Of a stretch of 64,000 bases of DNA, positions 1-14,200 are shown piece by piece (positions within the stretch are counted from its first letter, which is position 1; each line of letters opens with the position of its first letter). The DNA comes from Pegea sp. RAD2-039 (Eukaryota; Chordata; Thaliacea; Salpida; Salpidae). Location: assembly GCA_034620365.1 (NCBI GenBank), contig JAQGEQ010000380.1, positions 310,001 through 374,000 on the forward strand, in the 5' to 3' direction. Under the pieces are notes generated by a model. It did no database searches and was not told the DNA's origin. It saw nothing but the letters and a program-made list of their open reading frames with translations. Made by a program: the position numbers and the translations under genes.

Positions 1-2038
1 GTTACAACTAAAACATGATTAACTATTGTTTTAAATAGGTGTGTGCATTCTAATATTACTTTTGCTAATACAAATGTTGAGTTAATAAAGAAAATTCAAT
101 TGAAATATTGTTTTTCCCACATTTTTTCAACTACTTTTTAAAAAATTTAAAAAATAAAATGAGTTTATAAATCTGAAACAATAAAACTACTTAAAACCTT
201 ATATTAAGTAAAATATGAAAGCTTCAGGCCTGAGCATCCGACAGATAAACTGATCGTTGTATTGTTCATATAAGTAACTCTAAAGTTTTTTAGACACAAA
301 CAGTGTATTGTAATCAACATTCGAAAAATTAGTTGTTTCAACTGTCAAAGCAAAGCTATTCTATTACAAATGTACTTTTAGTTGGTAAACTATGCAAGCA
401 AATCTGTTTGTAAGTTTTTTACTACTGCATTGTATTTAGTATACAATAAATGATAACTATTAGAAAAGTTAAGTTGCATTTTTAAACAAAACGCTTTGTA
501 AAAGTTTTTGAAATACAAAAGAAAAAAAAATGTATAAAAATTGAAGCCTACAAGAAAATTTCGAAAATATTTTTTCTGTTTAGAATAATCATTAGTTTTT
601 GCAATTTAGGTATTTAGGTGTTATCTGATTCATATAATTCTCTTTTTAAAGTATTGAGTTTAGAATCTATTTCAGTTCATATAGATTAAACCATTTGATA
701 CTACCTAACTCAAGTTACTAAGCTTTAATTTCAAATTATATTTATCTCTAAAAGTTTGGTAACTTTTTTTACTTATAATTCAGCATTTTGTATATCGCTT
801 TTAGCACGATTAAATTTTATTTTTAAATGCGTTTTAATAGCTTTCTTGGTGGTAGTTTTATTACATCAAATTTTGTTACTTTCATAGTATTAGTATTTTA
901 TAAAAGTATTTTAACAAAGAAATAGCTTGCGAACTTCTACCACTTTATTAAATTTTAAAGTTATTCAAATATTAAGCGATGATGACAAATATGTTTAATC
1001 TGCAATGTAAGCAATATTCTAAATTCTGTTGACAATAATGATACTTTTTGATCAATCACCAAGCATACTTTCGTATTTATTTACTAGTTACTAAATCATT
1101 GTAGCTCCCAAACACTTTTCAAGTACTGAATTTTAGTTGCCGTTTTCTCTATCAGTCTCCAGCGGCATTTCGAAACTTGTTAAAGATATATCTTGAAGCT
1201 TAATTTACATTTGTTTTAATTAAATATAATTCTTATTATAATTCTTTTATTTAAATAGAAAATTATTTTTATCCCAAGAATCTTTTAGAAAGTAGATTAT
1301 TTAATGGCTTTTAAATTAATTTTATTTTAATTGTAACTTAGGTTTTAAACTACTTGATATACCACCAACTTTCATAATTTAAACAAATTATTTTATTCCA
1401 GTTTTTTATTACCTTTTTTAATTTCATGATTTGATTAATTTTTCACAAATATTAAAAAACATTAAACTTGATTAGAATTATGTTTAGTTTCATATTATAT
1501 GTTTTATATTAACAGGTTTTATATTAGTTTAAATTGTATTTTTAATTATAGTTAAAAGGATTTAACAGTATCTATGTTTCTATCTGTTATAATTCATAAC
1601 TACTCAGCTTTCTATAAGCTTTGTACTTGCAAAAAATTTCAAAAATCAAACTAATTTATCAAGTAATTTTATCTCTCCTCTTTTTTTATCTTACTAGGTC
1701 TTTTGAAGTTTTAACTGCTCTAAAGATTAACAAGATTTTTTGACAAATTATGCTACAAAACAAACAGCATATACGAAGCATTGTAATATCTAGTATAAAT
1801 ATTTTACAAATCCACTTCTAAAGTAATCAAAGACTGAGTGAAACTATTATTTGTTTAAAAAAGATAGCTTAGTTTGGCTTTTGATGTTGTAAAATCTAAA
1901 ATAAGATTATTTTACAAGTACCAGATAAAAAAGAGTAGATTAAAAAGACATAAAATTAAAGTATTTTAGAACATATTCCCTTTCTTATGTTTTTATGTGT
2001 AAAAATGTTATATGCAAGTAAATAAAGGTTGAAAGGCA
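1..2038. other. 5' flank of the ADAMTSL gene, no gene seen
   Basis: AT-rich sequence upstream of the ADAMTSL first exon. I found no ORF with recognisable protein character on either strand, and no metalloprotease or propeptide exon. It presumably holds the distal promoter, but I cannot point to a specific site beyond the TATA-like element listed next. Confidence 0.5.
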
Positions 2039-2045
2039 TATAAAA
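2039..2045 (+). promoter_or_regulatory. TATA-box-like element before ADAMTSL exon 1
   Basis: TATAAAA lies 70 nt upstream of the exon 1 ATG. With the usual 25-30 nt TATA-to-start distance, transcription would begin near 2070, giving a leader of about 40 nt. An alternative reading is that the pyrimidine-rich stretch ending in CTATAG at 2070 is a 3' splice site for an upstream leader exon. In AT-rich DNA a TATAAAA can also occur by chance. Confidence 0.3.
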
Positions 2046-2108
2046 CTGTTATATCAATTTTTTTCTATAGATTGAAAATTCTTAAATAATTTTTTTAAAG
2101 TAGTAAAA

Positions 2109-2207
2109 ATGATAAAATATTTCATAACAATCTCTTTTCTTCTGCTTGTGACGCTACTTGACAAGACTGTATGCCAAATTCAATGGGAAGAACAACAACA
2201 TCATGAG
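2109..2207 (+). CDS. ADAMTSL exon 1: signal peptide
   Basis: 33 codons, phase 0, donor GTAAGC. It starts M-I-K-Y-F followed by a hydrophobic core ([12 protein letters not shown]) and a likely cleavage near VCQ, then a polar stretch. The start has A at -3. The ATG is not preceded by another in-frame ATG in this exon, and the next exon joins in frame directly into TSR1. Confidence 0.85.
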
Positions 2208-5200
2208 GTAAGCAAATCCTGCATTCAATTATAACCTTTCATTACAATACTTCTCATTTAAACTACTTTATAAGACTGGGGAGTCTCAACCACCTTAACT
2301 TTAAACTTAGCTTACCAGCAGTCAAGTATACTCTTTAAGGTTAAGGTGCTAACTAACCTCAAATAGCTTTCTCAAATATTTGCAAGAATTAAGCGCTGAG
2401 CTCATGAACAAAAGCCAAGTATATTTTAGCTGTGTTTAACTAAGCACTATCTGTAATCTATCATTATATTTTCTGTGTTAAAAACCGAAATGCTTAGTTT
2501 GGATAAGCTAGCGTTATCAAGAAGTTCGATTTTCCAATCGCTATTATCGTCGGTTTCAAATAGAACATTTAAGGAATAAAATAATTAAACTTTATACTTA
2601 AATATTTTACTTATTTTTTTAAAGTAGAAGTATTCTGTTTTGTATTTTGATTAAAAATATTTAATTTTGTTTTTATCAAATTATTTATTTTTGATTTGAT
2701 TTTTGTAAGAAAAAAACGTATGCCGTCTAAATAATAACATTTAAATACTTAGTTGTTGTTTTGTTGAAATAATTTGAAATTAGTAGTTTTACAAAAATTT
2801 GTTCATTTATTTATAGTTTCCTTTTAAAAACAATTGCTTGAAAACTAATATTTAAATAAAAATATATAACTTTGATAAATGATATTTGGAAATTTTAAAT
2901 GTATTCTCTTATATCTAAGTGAGTAACGTTAAATATCAAATATTATATCGTTTTACACAAACACCTCCTAAGAAGTGTAAAGCCTTTTCCTTTGTTCTAA
3001 AAAGCAATCTATTTTACAGTAAACTTTTAAAACTATACATAATGATAGAAAATGTTTAATGAGGAATTTAGGAAATTATTCAGTATTCACTTTTGATTTA
3101 GTACTAATTTATACATAAGTTTTCATGATTTGAAAAATGTTCATTAGAGACAAAAATTATAATTGTAAGTTTAAATTACAGGCAGTGGTTTGAAAAGATT
3201 CATTAGAAATAACAGAATTTTATATCCTCTGTGGTTGCTTTATCTAGAACTAGCTTCCTGCTTTATGTAAAATCCAGTTCTTGTTCCAATGTTAGACAAA
3301 ACCGCACAAGTCTATAGACTTCAAAAATATTTAATAAATATATTTTTGATAGAATTTCGTTGTAAAGCAGAAACTTAGTTATTTTGAACTCAAACTTTCG
3401 TTTGATCTTTCGTTATTAACAACTCAAGAAATTGTTTAAATTGTAATCTTCTTTTGTATAAAGTTGTGATGGTTTTAATGTTCTTGAGTTTCAGTTTCAA
3501 TTTCTATAGATTTGTAATTAAAACACAAAATATAAATATTCTCAAAATCGACAAACTTGCCAGCTCGATAAAAGTACTTCTATTCCAGAATTGACATAGA
3601 TAAATAACAAGTCCAAATGCTAATTGTTTTTAAATCCTAAAAGGTTTAGTTAAAAACTTGAAATATTATTTTTTTTGAATAATGATGCTTATGTAATTTC
3701 TAATCAAACTATTTTCTTAACTCATTTTGGCGTTAAACAGTTAATAGTAGAAAATAGTTTCTTAAATACTTTAATGGATCATTAATTTCTGTTCATTACG
3801 GGACATATATGATTATTTGCAGCATTTTTTAATTATAATCTTTCGAATATTCTTTTTCTCAAAACTTTACAAATATTTTGTTTTTTTCACCATTAATTTG
3901 CGGGTAGGCAAATAACAGAACTATTTGCATTCTACTTTATAATTGGCAAAATTAAAACATCTGAAGCGAAAAAAACAGTTTTTAATTATAGAAAGATTTG
4001 TTAAAAGTAATTCAAGCCAAAAAGTAAGTTTATCTAATTTAAAAACTGACATTAATGTTTAATCTGGATGTAACTAATTGTAGTAGTTAGCTGGCAGCGT
4101 ATTTTTAACTTCTTTTGATTTAATTAGCTCGCCTCTTATCTCTAAATTATCTTTTATCAGTTGATATATCTTGAGTACCGAAAACAAATATTTGTAAGGG
4201 CAATTTTCTGACACAATTTTTTTTACTTTAGGCATTTCACCTATTCTATTTTGCTTAGTTAATAGTCCTGATAAAACTGCGAACAAACAACAAGCAAAGT
4301 GCAAGATTCTCATTCGAGATTACGGTGGCTCCTTGAGTACTTTTACGGCGCCAATTCAACCCACTTTTTAATTACTATAAGCCAAAACAAATATCACCTT
4401 TCATTTGAAATTTAATTTATGATTACTTTTTACATACTCATTGAGATAACTTTTTATGTTTGGTCATATTTCATTTATATATACACATTTGCTTTTATAC
4501 TAATAAGAATTTATAGTTTGCTTAAAATTTTAAATCAGATGATTTTTAGAGAATGGTAATTAAAATTGTTAATTGTTAAAGTCATTTAGGCCGAGTATAC
4601 ATTTTTGTAGATCACGACAAAAGTTATTAATTTTATCACAATAGATTATTCTAATCAACGCAGTTCTATTTTGTGATAAAATCGAGTAAGCTTGCTGCTT
4701 TCTAGAAAGAATCTTGAAATGTTAATTTAACTGCATTAGGTTTATAATTTAAGAAACTTTGAAAATGTTGCATTGTACTTACTTAAATTGCTAAGGTTAA
4801 TTAAAAACCCCAAAATATTTATCTTCATTTGTAAATGATTAGATCATATAAGAAACCATCAAAAATAAGTATCACTCAGCAAGTCGGCAAAAAAGTCTAT
4901 AATTGCTTCAATCTAAGAGTGCGCAAATTTAAATGTTAACTTAAAATTAAAACGAAGCTAGCAGAATTTATGAACTGATGTTAAATTAAAGTTTACATTT
5001 TTCATCAATCTCGTAGGAAGCTCTGACTTTAAAATACTTTAGCAATTTTCTTATTTCGCTACCTACCTCATCAATACAACATGTTTACAACAATGTATTT
5101 GCAGAATTCATTTCACCTTCGCTTATATCAAGGATGGAGTGTTTGGAGTCAATGGTCAAAATGCAGTCGGTCATGTGGTGGTGGCATTCAAGAACAACTT

Positions 5201-8200
5201 CGTAGTTGTCATCGCAATATTCACTCAACAGGGTAAATTTCATTTAGTTCTCTTTATCACTGTTAAATCTTTGCTTATATACAGATCTGTAAGATGGCAA
5301 TGCAGTGGACCAAACAAGAAACATCGTTTGTGTAATACCCGGGTAATTAAAATCTTCAAAATTGTTTGCATGATCACTCACAGTCAATATTAAACTAATG
5401 AGTAAAGTGAAAATGAATTAACTCAGTATGCAGCGGTTTATTCGTTTATGTAAATTACCCAACAGCTTTTTGAATAACCGTTTGCTCAGAAAAAATTTAA
5501 AATAATTTCATAATCCTCTAATTAGAAGTAATTTCAGTTCATTGCTGCGTTTTCAATACATATAAGCTGTAGTTAAGCTTTATTTTGGAATCTTTACATA
5601 ATAAATTTGTTTAATATTTTTAATGAATGAAGTCTAGCTAGTTCGGTCTGGCTGTTTACGTAACAAATTTCCAGTAATTTATGTTTAAGTTTTCTTATTA
5701 TCCCTTCTTTAGGTCCTGATAAAGATAATGATCATTGTTTATTATACTAATCAGCTTAAATCAAAGTTACAACATCAGCAGCACTGCATTATCTTGCTAC
5801 TTGATATCAAACCTAGCAGTAATAGAGCATAAGTAGATCTCTGTGTTTCCCCTCATTCTAAGCCAATTATGGAATCTTAATGCTTTTGGGGAAACTGTTT
5901 TTTTACTAATACAAGATTTTTTACAAGATCTAAAGATTTAAGTCGGTAAGAATAGGAAAAATATTTTCAAAAATTGCATTTTGACTTTAGATTTTTAAAA
6001 AGCAATGAAAGTTAAAAAACCTATTCATGGTAACCAATCAAAATCAAAACTGAAAGAAATAGAGTTGTCAAACTGTAAAGTATTTTTAAAATATTGTTTA
6101 ATGCTGAAAACCAGGTTTAGGTTCCAGTATATAAGCAGAAACTGTCAAAGATTATTAAGCTCATGTTTATATAGATAAATATGTTTGAAATGTTCTTAAG
6201 AATCTGCAGGGATGTTCAGAATAAAAATATTTTGTAAAAAACAAGATAAAGATTTTAAAAGACACCCTAATTTTGACGATCACTATAAGTTACCACAACA
6301 AATAAAGGTTTTTGCCAACTGTGTAAATAATTGTCTAGATATAAGAATAGCAAGAAAATCATGTTTCAGCATATGTAGATTACTATCTGTTTTCTAGAAT
6401 TACTTAGATGTCTACGGAAAAATTGTCAATCAATAGTTTAAACAAATTCGAAGAAATATAATTGCATTTGGTTTACTATAGTAATAAACAAACTGTTCTA
6501 CTTAATTAAATAACTAATCGAATTGTAAAATTATTTTTTTATGTTTTCTAACAGCGTTGCTCTGCTGGAAATATGAACAGTCGACACTTTCTATGCAGCT
6601 CTTTAGGACAACGATTGTATTCTGGTAAAAAGTATACTTGGTTGCCGTGGACACAAGGTGAATTACTGATATATGTTTCTCTAATTGAAGCTTGAAAAGT
6701 AGTTTCAGTGTGAATTTATTAGATTTTGCTTACAGAAATGATTTATAGAATTGAATTTGAATTTTGTATTACAAATTGGTATTTTATTTACTCAAAAAAT
6801 TATTCTAAATATTTAAATTAAACTGATTTTAGTTATACGATTTTTAACACACTATAAGATGTTGAACATGTTTGTCATAAGCAGCCTAACAGAGGTAAAT
6901 ACTAATGCTAGATATACCGTTCAGTTATAATAAACAATTTTATTTAAAAGCATTTAGTTGAGCAAACATAAAGAGAAGATAATCTTGAGATGTCATAACA
7001 AAATCAGATTCTTATTATTACTTAATGCCAAGTGTGACAATAAATAGTTAACTTTTATATTCAGACTGTATTGTAATATACGATTAAAACTTTAAAATAT
7101 GTCCTTCAAATCAAGCCTAATAGTCCAAACAAGGATAAAAATGTCTTTACTGTAAATAAAGATCTTCTTCAGTGTAGAAAGATAAGAATTATAAATCAGA
7201 TAAAACTTAAGCCTGTCATAATAAATAAAAAAAGCTATCAGTGTTTAAATTAAGAATGAACAATCTTCTAAGCTATTACTTTTTTGTTTAGCAAATATGT
7301 TCTTTAAAAGCATAAGGCACAAAATAAATCATTTTTTATACAAAAGAATTCAATTTTTTTTACAAAATCAGTTATACTTATAAACCCAACCATTGATTTA
7401 TTACTTTAACCTCAGAACTGAAAACGTTTATCTATTCTTTTAAAATCAAACTTAAAACGTTATAGACGTCTACATTTGAAAATTATATCAGCATATGTTA
7501 AGTTTTGATTGTCTGTTTTGTTTTTATATCTTTGAAGCATGTTAACTTTATCAAGAACTGTTATTTTAGTAATGTATCCAAATAAACTTTCTCAAGCACT
7601 GGTTACATAACTTTACCCATTTGTCAGTTTTATATTTTCAATATTTAGCTGTTTGCAGGCAGCTATAAGATCTGTTTTGTTTATGTGTTAAGTGATGATT
7701 GAAAAGAACTAATCAAACAACTCAAATTAAATAAAAATATCATAGCTCATTAGCCCGTTTCTAATAAGTACATTGGTTTATAAGGATTCAGTTGATATGC
7801 TGCTTATGAAAAATTTCAAATGCTTAAAAATAAAAAAAAGCTTTTTTCAAGTCACGACTAATACCGTTTGAAAAATTTCGAATTAAAAAGATATTTTAAA
7901 ACTTTGATAAGAAATCAAGTTAATAATATTTTACCACTTATAGAAAACGCTTTATCTGAGTTACTGAACAATTTGGTATTTGTATAAATCTTTGATTGTA
8001 TCAATATTCATAAAAAGCTTTCTTTTAATTTGATGTTTTCAAAACTTAATATTTTAAAAAAAGATCTCTTAGTTTGTATAAACATTTTTATTTGCTTTCA
8101 CTTTATCCTAAAAACCATTAGTCCTGCATCTAGAAACAAAATTATGAATAATAGCTTTTGAGGACTTTTTTATTTGAGGCATAAGTTTTCGGAGGTTATA

Positions 8201-11200
8201 CAAAACTTTAATTCTTGTTTTTACAATAAGACTATATTTATCTGTGCATGTAATGGACCTTAATAATATCACATCAGTAATAAATCTTCCTTATTCTAAA
8301 CTTACTAAAATATAAGTTTAGAGTACTTCTTCTAAAATAAAAGTTTATTGATATCAGCTTAAAATATGCATAGTTTAACCAAATAAAAATAAATCATAAA
8401 TTGCTGAATGCATTTAAACCAATTAGTCTAATAAGATAGTAAAATAGCAAGTCTCAGTTTGATATTTTCGACTGTATTTAGCTTCATAATTATATTTTTG
8501 TCTTAGAAACTATGCAGCACATGTCTCCTAGAAATATGTTTTTTAAAATAAAAGATTAAACTAAACCGTTTGCTTAGTGATTAGATAAACTGATAACAAC
8601 TTCTGCAAGCTCACCTGTTTTTAAAGAAAGTGTTTATCTTGTTTCAACTATACTGTCATCATTATTACCTTCTTAAAGTCAAGATTTGAAATTACATCAA
8701 GCAGTACATGACAGTATTGCCTTTCAACATAAGCTTTTTGCTGTAAGCTCATTAAACAGCGTTAAAAACCACAATTGCTTGAATTTTAAAGATTATTGTA
8801 GAATGAAATTGAAAAAATGTAATAGATGAAATAGCTTTTCGGATAAAGTCAATTAGCAAACCAGTTTATGTTAAATTCACGTTTAGTCAACAAATACATT
8901 ATCAACAGATATATTATTTTTCGAAAAATCTGCTTTATTCTGCACTTTTAAATCGATATCTTCGAAAAGATAAGAAGTAAATATCTAAATATTTTAGCTG
9001 AGAAAAAGCACTAATCTGTTTGGTATTTCAGAAATTATGAAGTTTATAAAAGTTTTAATCATTTTCAATTTTTTCTTCTTCTGGTTATTATTTTTCAATT
9101 ATATACATAAATGATAAAATTAATTTTTGAAACGAAAAAGCTGAAATTTTTGAGTAGCTTTAAATCGGTTTTACAACTTTAAAAAAGGGTATGCGTCAAA
9201 GATTAATATAAGAAGATTACGATCACCAACTTGGATAATTCAATGAAAAAATGTCTATTGTTTAAAGATTAGACTTTAACTTCTAATGAAATATCACGTA
9301 AAGCTTCAATCACTTTGAACCAATTCGGTTGTTTGATCATTATATGTGAAATTTGAGATTATATATGATAATTAATTATCAAATATATATTAAATGACTT
9401 ATTAGTTACTCAAACGTAAAGCTCGTGATATAAAATTCGAAACCAAACTTTAAGATGTATTAGTTGTTCTCTTTGATGTCTTAAAACATCACAATGTCAC
9501 AAAAGTAATTTATACTGATCTCTATGTTGTGATTTTAACTTGTTCTTCTTCCACTCATAAATCTTAATGACTGAAAGTTCTTTTAACTTCTTGTCCAAAA
9601 GACTTAAGTTTCAAACTCAAATGAGTTGAATTACAAATTAGAGTCTTTTTTTTACTTCTTGTTCAAAAACTAAATTCTATTTATCCTAAAAGCTTTTTTA
9701 AAGAAATATTTTTATTATTATTGTTAATTATGTTAAAACATGTTAGTTGAAAATAACTTTTAAGGCTAAAACCTTGATTTTTACTTTCACAAATTTAAAA
9801 AGAAAATAAATCTTTAAATATTTTTATAAATATTACATCTAAATTGAAAATCTTCCAAATATAAAAATAGAATTCCATACAAATATGTAACAAAAGTAAA
9901 TTGTAAGCAAAAATGTTGAAAGTAAATAAAATATTACTCCAAAAATCCATTTTTGTTTACTCTTCATTCGCTACATCAGCAGATTTTTATTCAAATCTAC
10001 ATACTTAGCTATAAATTTGTTGCTGGATTCCATTAAAATGTTCTTATGTCGATTACCTAATGTAAAAACTCACCAAAGTATGATTTAATTTGAGATTTTA
10101 GCTTCGTAATTTTACTTGCAAAAATGTGTTTGCAAAATAAGTTTTCTTTGAGATCGTAGCCTCATATTTTGTTAATTGAAATACTTTTCACAAGATATAT
10201 TGATAAATTGTTCCACCCCTAAAAACAACTTAACTATAAATTTGGCAGATAAACTTAACAAGAATTTCTCTAATTATAGATTAAAATCGGAACTTTCGGT
10301 AAGAATTGCAAGTTTCGAAACTTCTATTTTATTCAGTACTATTTATAGACTTAGTTTATCATTATAAATTATTTTGTCAACTTAATTAACTATTTCAGAT
10401 AGTAATTGGTTTGACTAAAGAGATAGCGTGATATAATGTATTTGATAAATATTCACTTTTTTTATGGGATCTATGTTGATTTTTATGGTCTAATTTTTTT
10501 GAAAGCATAAAAGTAAGAAAGTAAGAGAGAAAAGTCTTACTTTAGTCAAAGTACTAATTTTTAACTTATTTTCAAATGTTTAAAATATTTTCACACCTCA
10601 TCAAAGATATGCTTTCAATTTTTTTCTTCAAAGATTACATTCTTAATGATAGCCATTTAATTTACATATTTAATATAGATACCGATCTAACTTCACATTT
10701 TAAGTTCAATTCTCAACACTTCTGCCCTACTACCTAGAGTTTTCATAGAACCTACCTCTGTTTTAAACTGCTTTTTGTTAAGTACCTACTCTGATTTTCT
10801 ATTTGTCTACCTCTACCGCCGACATATCATAAATCTTCAAATAGGGTTGATTGCTGCCAGGAAGACAGTCTGTCTTCTTCAGTGTCGAGCTGAAAACCTT
10901 TCTTATCTTCATCCGTTTTAGGTCGACTCAAGTCGTTTTTTCTTATATTACGTAACTGACTTTTATCTTGAGGCCTTCGAAAGGTTCGTTCGACTTATGC
11001 GATCAGTATTCTGTTTGACAAAGGGTGTAATCTTTTACTATGCTTGTCAGACACCAAATATTATCGTATGTAAACATAAATCTCATACACTGTTTACAAT
11101 CAGTCAGTTGTAATGTGGCACCTGAGAAAAGTGAGTGTAAGTAAAAAGCTGTTTTTTTTATATCCAAAAAAATTCCCCTTGTTCAATTGTTGCTTTTTAC

Positions 11201-14200
11201 TGTCCATTAGACTCACTTGCGGTCTTACCTTTGAAAAAAAAGGTGAAGCAACTTGATCGGGTCTTGAACTTTCATAGCTTCTTAGCTTGTAATCTATAAA
11301 ATGCTTCTTGCACACAATTTCTTTTTAATGTAATTTTCAGCAAGTTATTAAAGATACCAGCTTAATATTTAGATTGAATGTTAACCAAATAAAGTTTACT
11401 GGACATCTGTTTAAATCAAAAGTTTGTCCAAAACGCTAACTTTGCAGAACTAGAATCGGTAATTTTTCATATGAGTAATATTAGCACGTGTTTTTTTAAG
11501 GTAGGTATGTTAGATTACAGGTTAATTTCAATTATGCACTCCAATTATTTTGTAATTAATGTTTTATGTCTTACAATAGCCTTATCTGAAATGTAAAGTC
11601 GCAAAGATCATAAGAAAATGATGCGTTTCTCACGCTCAAATAATTATTCAAAACAAAAAGCAGCGAACAAACTGATTGGATTATGAGTAGGGACTTGGCG
11701 TCACATAGTCATACAACAATGAGGTCTTTACGTCAAACCAACCGAGATCGGAGCTCATATTTAATCTCTAACACTCCATATCACAATCAGGGGTCATTTT
11801 TCTATTGTATCAGATCACAGTTCTTATTATTCAATTCATTTTAGTTTTAATAACATCAACATTTTTGGAGTAAATTTATTAGATTAAAAGTTGGGGCCTT
11901 TGAACTTTTTAATTTAATAATTGCCTTTAGAAAATGTTAGCTTTTTTAAAATCGACTTTTCCAAAATCAAAAATAACTTCATAAAAGGTTTTTTTAAAAT
12001 CATTGTTACAATTTCTCAATTGGTGGCTTTCTGAAAAGAATTTGAGCTTATAATTAATCAGTAAAATAATTCATCAAATTTATTATTCTAAGTTTTTAGA
12101 AATATGAAATTTTGTGTTTTATTTTCAGAATTTTTTTTTTAAGAAGTTGACCAAAATTATTTTTCACTTTTATTAATGCATCGAAGATACCAAGCTAGAC
12201 AGTTCAAAAATAAACAGATAACAAAAGAATTCTTGACATTTATATATATTTCCACCAAAACAGCAGATATTTTGAATATTAGTTTGAATTAAATATGTTT
12301 TTATTTATTGGATATATCCAGCAAACCAAATAATTATTCGCCTATTTCTATCAAAAAAGTTGTTATAAAATTCTGTGGTTTTTTGATACATGAAAATCAA
12401 TATGCACAAGAAAAAAAAAGAAAAAATTTATTTGAATATTTAAAATCATTTAAATCAAAACTGAGTTTCAATTTTCAAGCTCTCAAGAAACTCCAAGATC
12501 TTATAAGAATTTCAATATACTTCAATATCTAGAAGTTACTTAACCACTGAGCAAATAGGTCAATAGAAACTGATTTTACAATTTTCAATTTCCAGGTAAT
12601 CCTTGCCAATTAAAGTGTCAAGCAAAGGGCCTTTCTTTGTGGGTACATCACTCTACAAAAGTCACAGATGGTATTGACTGTTCACATTCTCTTCCAAATA
12701 CAAGTCCTTCAGATGCATTCGACTCAACCTATTGGAGAGGCAAGACAAAGTACCAGCGCGTTTGTGTGGATGGAAGGTGTTTGGTAAGTAACGGTTTTTA
12801 ATATCATCTAACTTTCTTTTAAAGAAAATCTCCATAAATCCAACTTCCTTTTTTTGACGCTGTTATGTTTTACAAATCTCTTTTGTAATCTGTAATGAAA
12901 ATAGTGAATGAGATTTGTTTAAAACAGCTGTGAATACCATTATTGAAGCAGAAAAAAGTCTTTCTTCGTGATCTTAAGTTAAGATATTTTCACTGGAGAT
13001 AGGAAATTATTGTCAGCTAAACGTTTGAAAGCTTGTATTGTAAAATGACTTCTTTCAAATTCAAGTCATTTAGATAAAAAGCTATAAAATTTTTGTTTAC
13101 TTTATTTTATATGAAATTTGATAAAACATTTTGTAATTTTTATGATTAAGTTTTGCTAGAAATGAATTTTTTAATAAAAATTAGATATGTACATGACACT
13201 ATTATTTTAGGTAGAGCTTAAATATTTGTTTTGTTGAACGTCCTTTTATTAGCCACTTACCAAGTATTTAGTTAAAAAAGTATGTTTTGCTTGTGACAGA
13301 ACTAAAATTTTGTTTTTTCGTCAATTTATAAAATAAATTACTAATGAAATGACATTGAAACATTGTTTGACCAATACAGAGGCAACTTTCTATAGAGTCT
13401 TTATTAATTTTTTACCTTGTACTTTAGTTTTGTAAAATCTCTAAATTGAATTGAAAAAAAAAAATTAAATTAAATTAAAGAAACATTTTGTTCACCTTTT
13501 AACTATTTAGTGATTGACAAATATGAAAAAATTTAAATTTTAAGTTAGTTTCACTAACCAAAAAGCTAGTAAACAATTTATTTTCAATTGCACAAATTTT
13601 GCCGAAATATTTATTTTTATCAGATTAAATAACAAGTTTGAACATAATAATGATAAATTACTTACAAGGAGATCGATTAAATTCAGAAATTTGGTTCTTA
13701 AATTACAGTATCTTTCCATAAATCAAAAAATATATATGAATGATGAAAGCTAAAACATCGTCCCAGGAGAAAATAACTTTTAGCATCAGTTAAAAGTTCA
13801 AATTCTCATATGTTTAAACAATTTCATGTTATATCAGTATCGTTGGTTAGAATCACTCTTGGTGCACAGCATTTTAGCAAAAAATTATTTCAGTGGATGT
13901 AGTAGGTTGACCAGCAAAAATTTCTTGATAAAAAAACTTTTTTTCAGACAAATTGTAGGACCGGTGGGCAAAAGTCTTAGGGAGGCGCACAGCTGAGTAA
14001 AGCACCTACTTTAAAAGTATTTTTTGATGAAAACAGTTATATGTCTGTGAGTGTTCTCACAAAACAGATATTGCAGCAAACCTTTCTAAAAGTTTAAATT
14101 ATTCTCACAAAGTTTGATTAATATACTTAAGCTTAAACGTCTTTATTCATTTATAAAATTTATGGCAAAATTTGGACTTTATTTTGACTTCAATATCTTT

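Larger units (their letters stand above)
2208..5104 (+). other. ADAMTSL intron 1 (2.9 kb)
   Basis: Bounded by GTAAGC and TTGCAG. It contains a 15-bp inverted repeat just after the donor (2291-2348), a small antisense secreted-type ORF (4074-4313) and an A/T-rich hairpin (4630-4682). Nothing else is recognised. Confidence 0.8.
6658..12595 (+). other. ADAMTSL intron 4 (5.9 kb)
   Basis: GTGAAT..TTCCAG intron. It includes a perfect 10-bp hairpin (8295-8322), a 16-bp AT palindrome (TGATAATTAATTATCA, 9366-9381), a 17-nt palindrome (10861-10877) and a somewhat GC-richer stretch at about 10.8-11.3 and 11.6-11.8 kb without coding support. Confidence 0.75.

Noticed and set aside
1-5104. Search for metalloprotease, propeptide or disintegrin exons that would make the gene a true ADAMTS
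   Set aside because: No HExxH zinc motif or related sequence was seen, and exon 1 (signal peptide) joins TSR1 directly in frame, the ADAMTS-like arrangement. An annotation of the sequence left of the window was not available.
11100-11315. 71-codon antisense frame in intron 4, looked at as a transposon remnant
   Set aside because: Starts with GTG, not ATG, and shows no transposase, reverse transcriptase or other motif.
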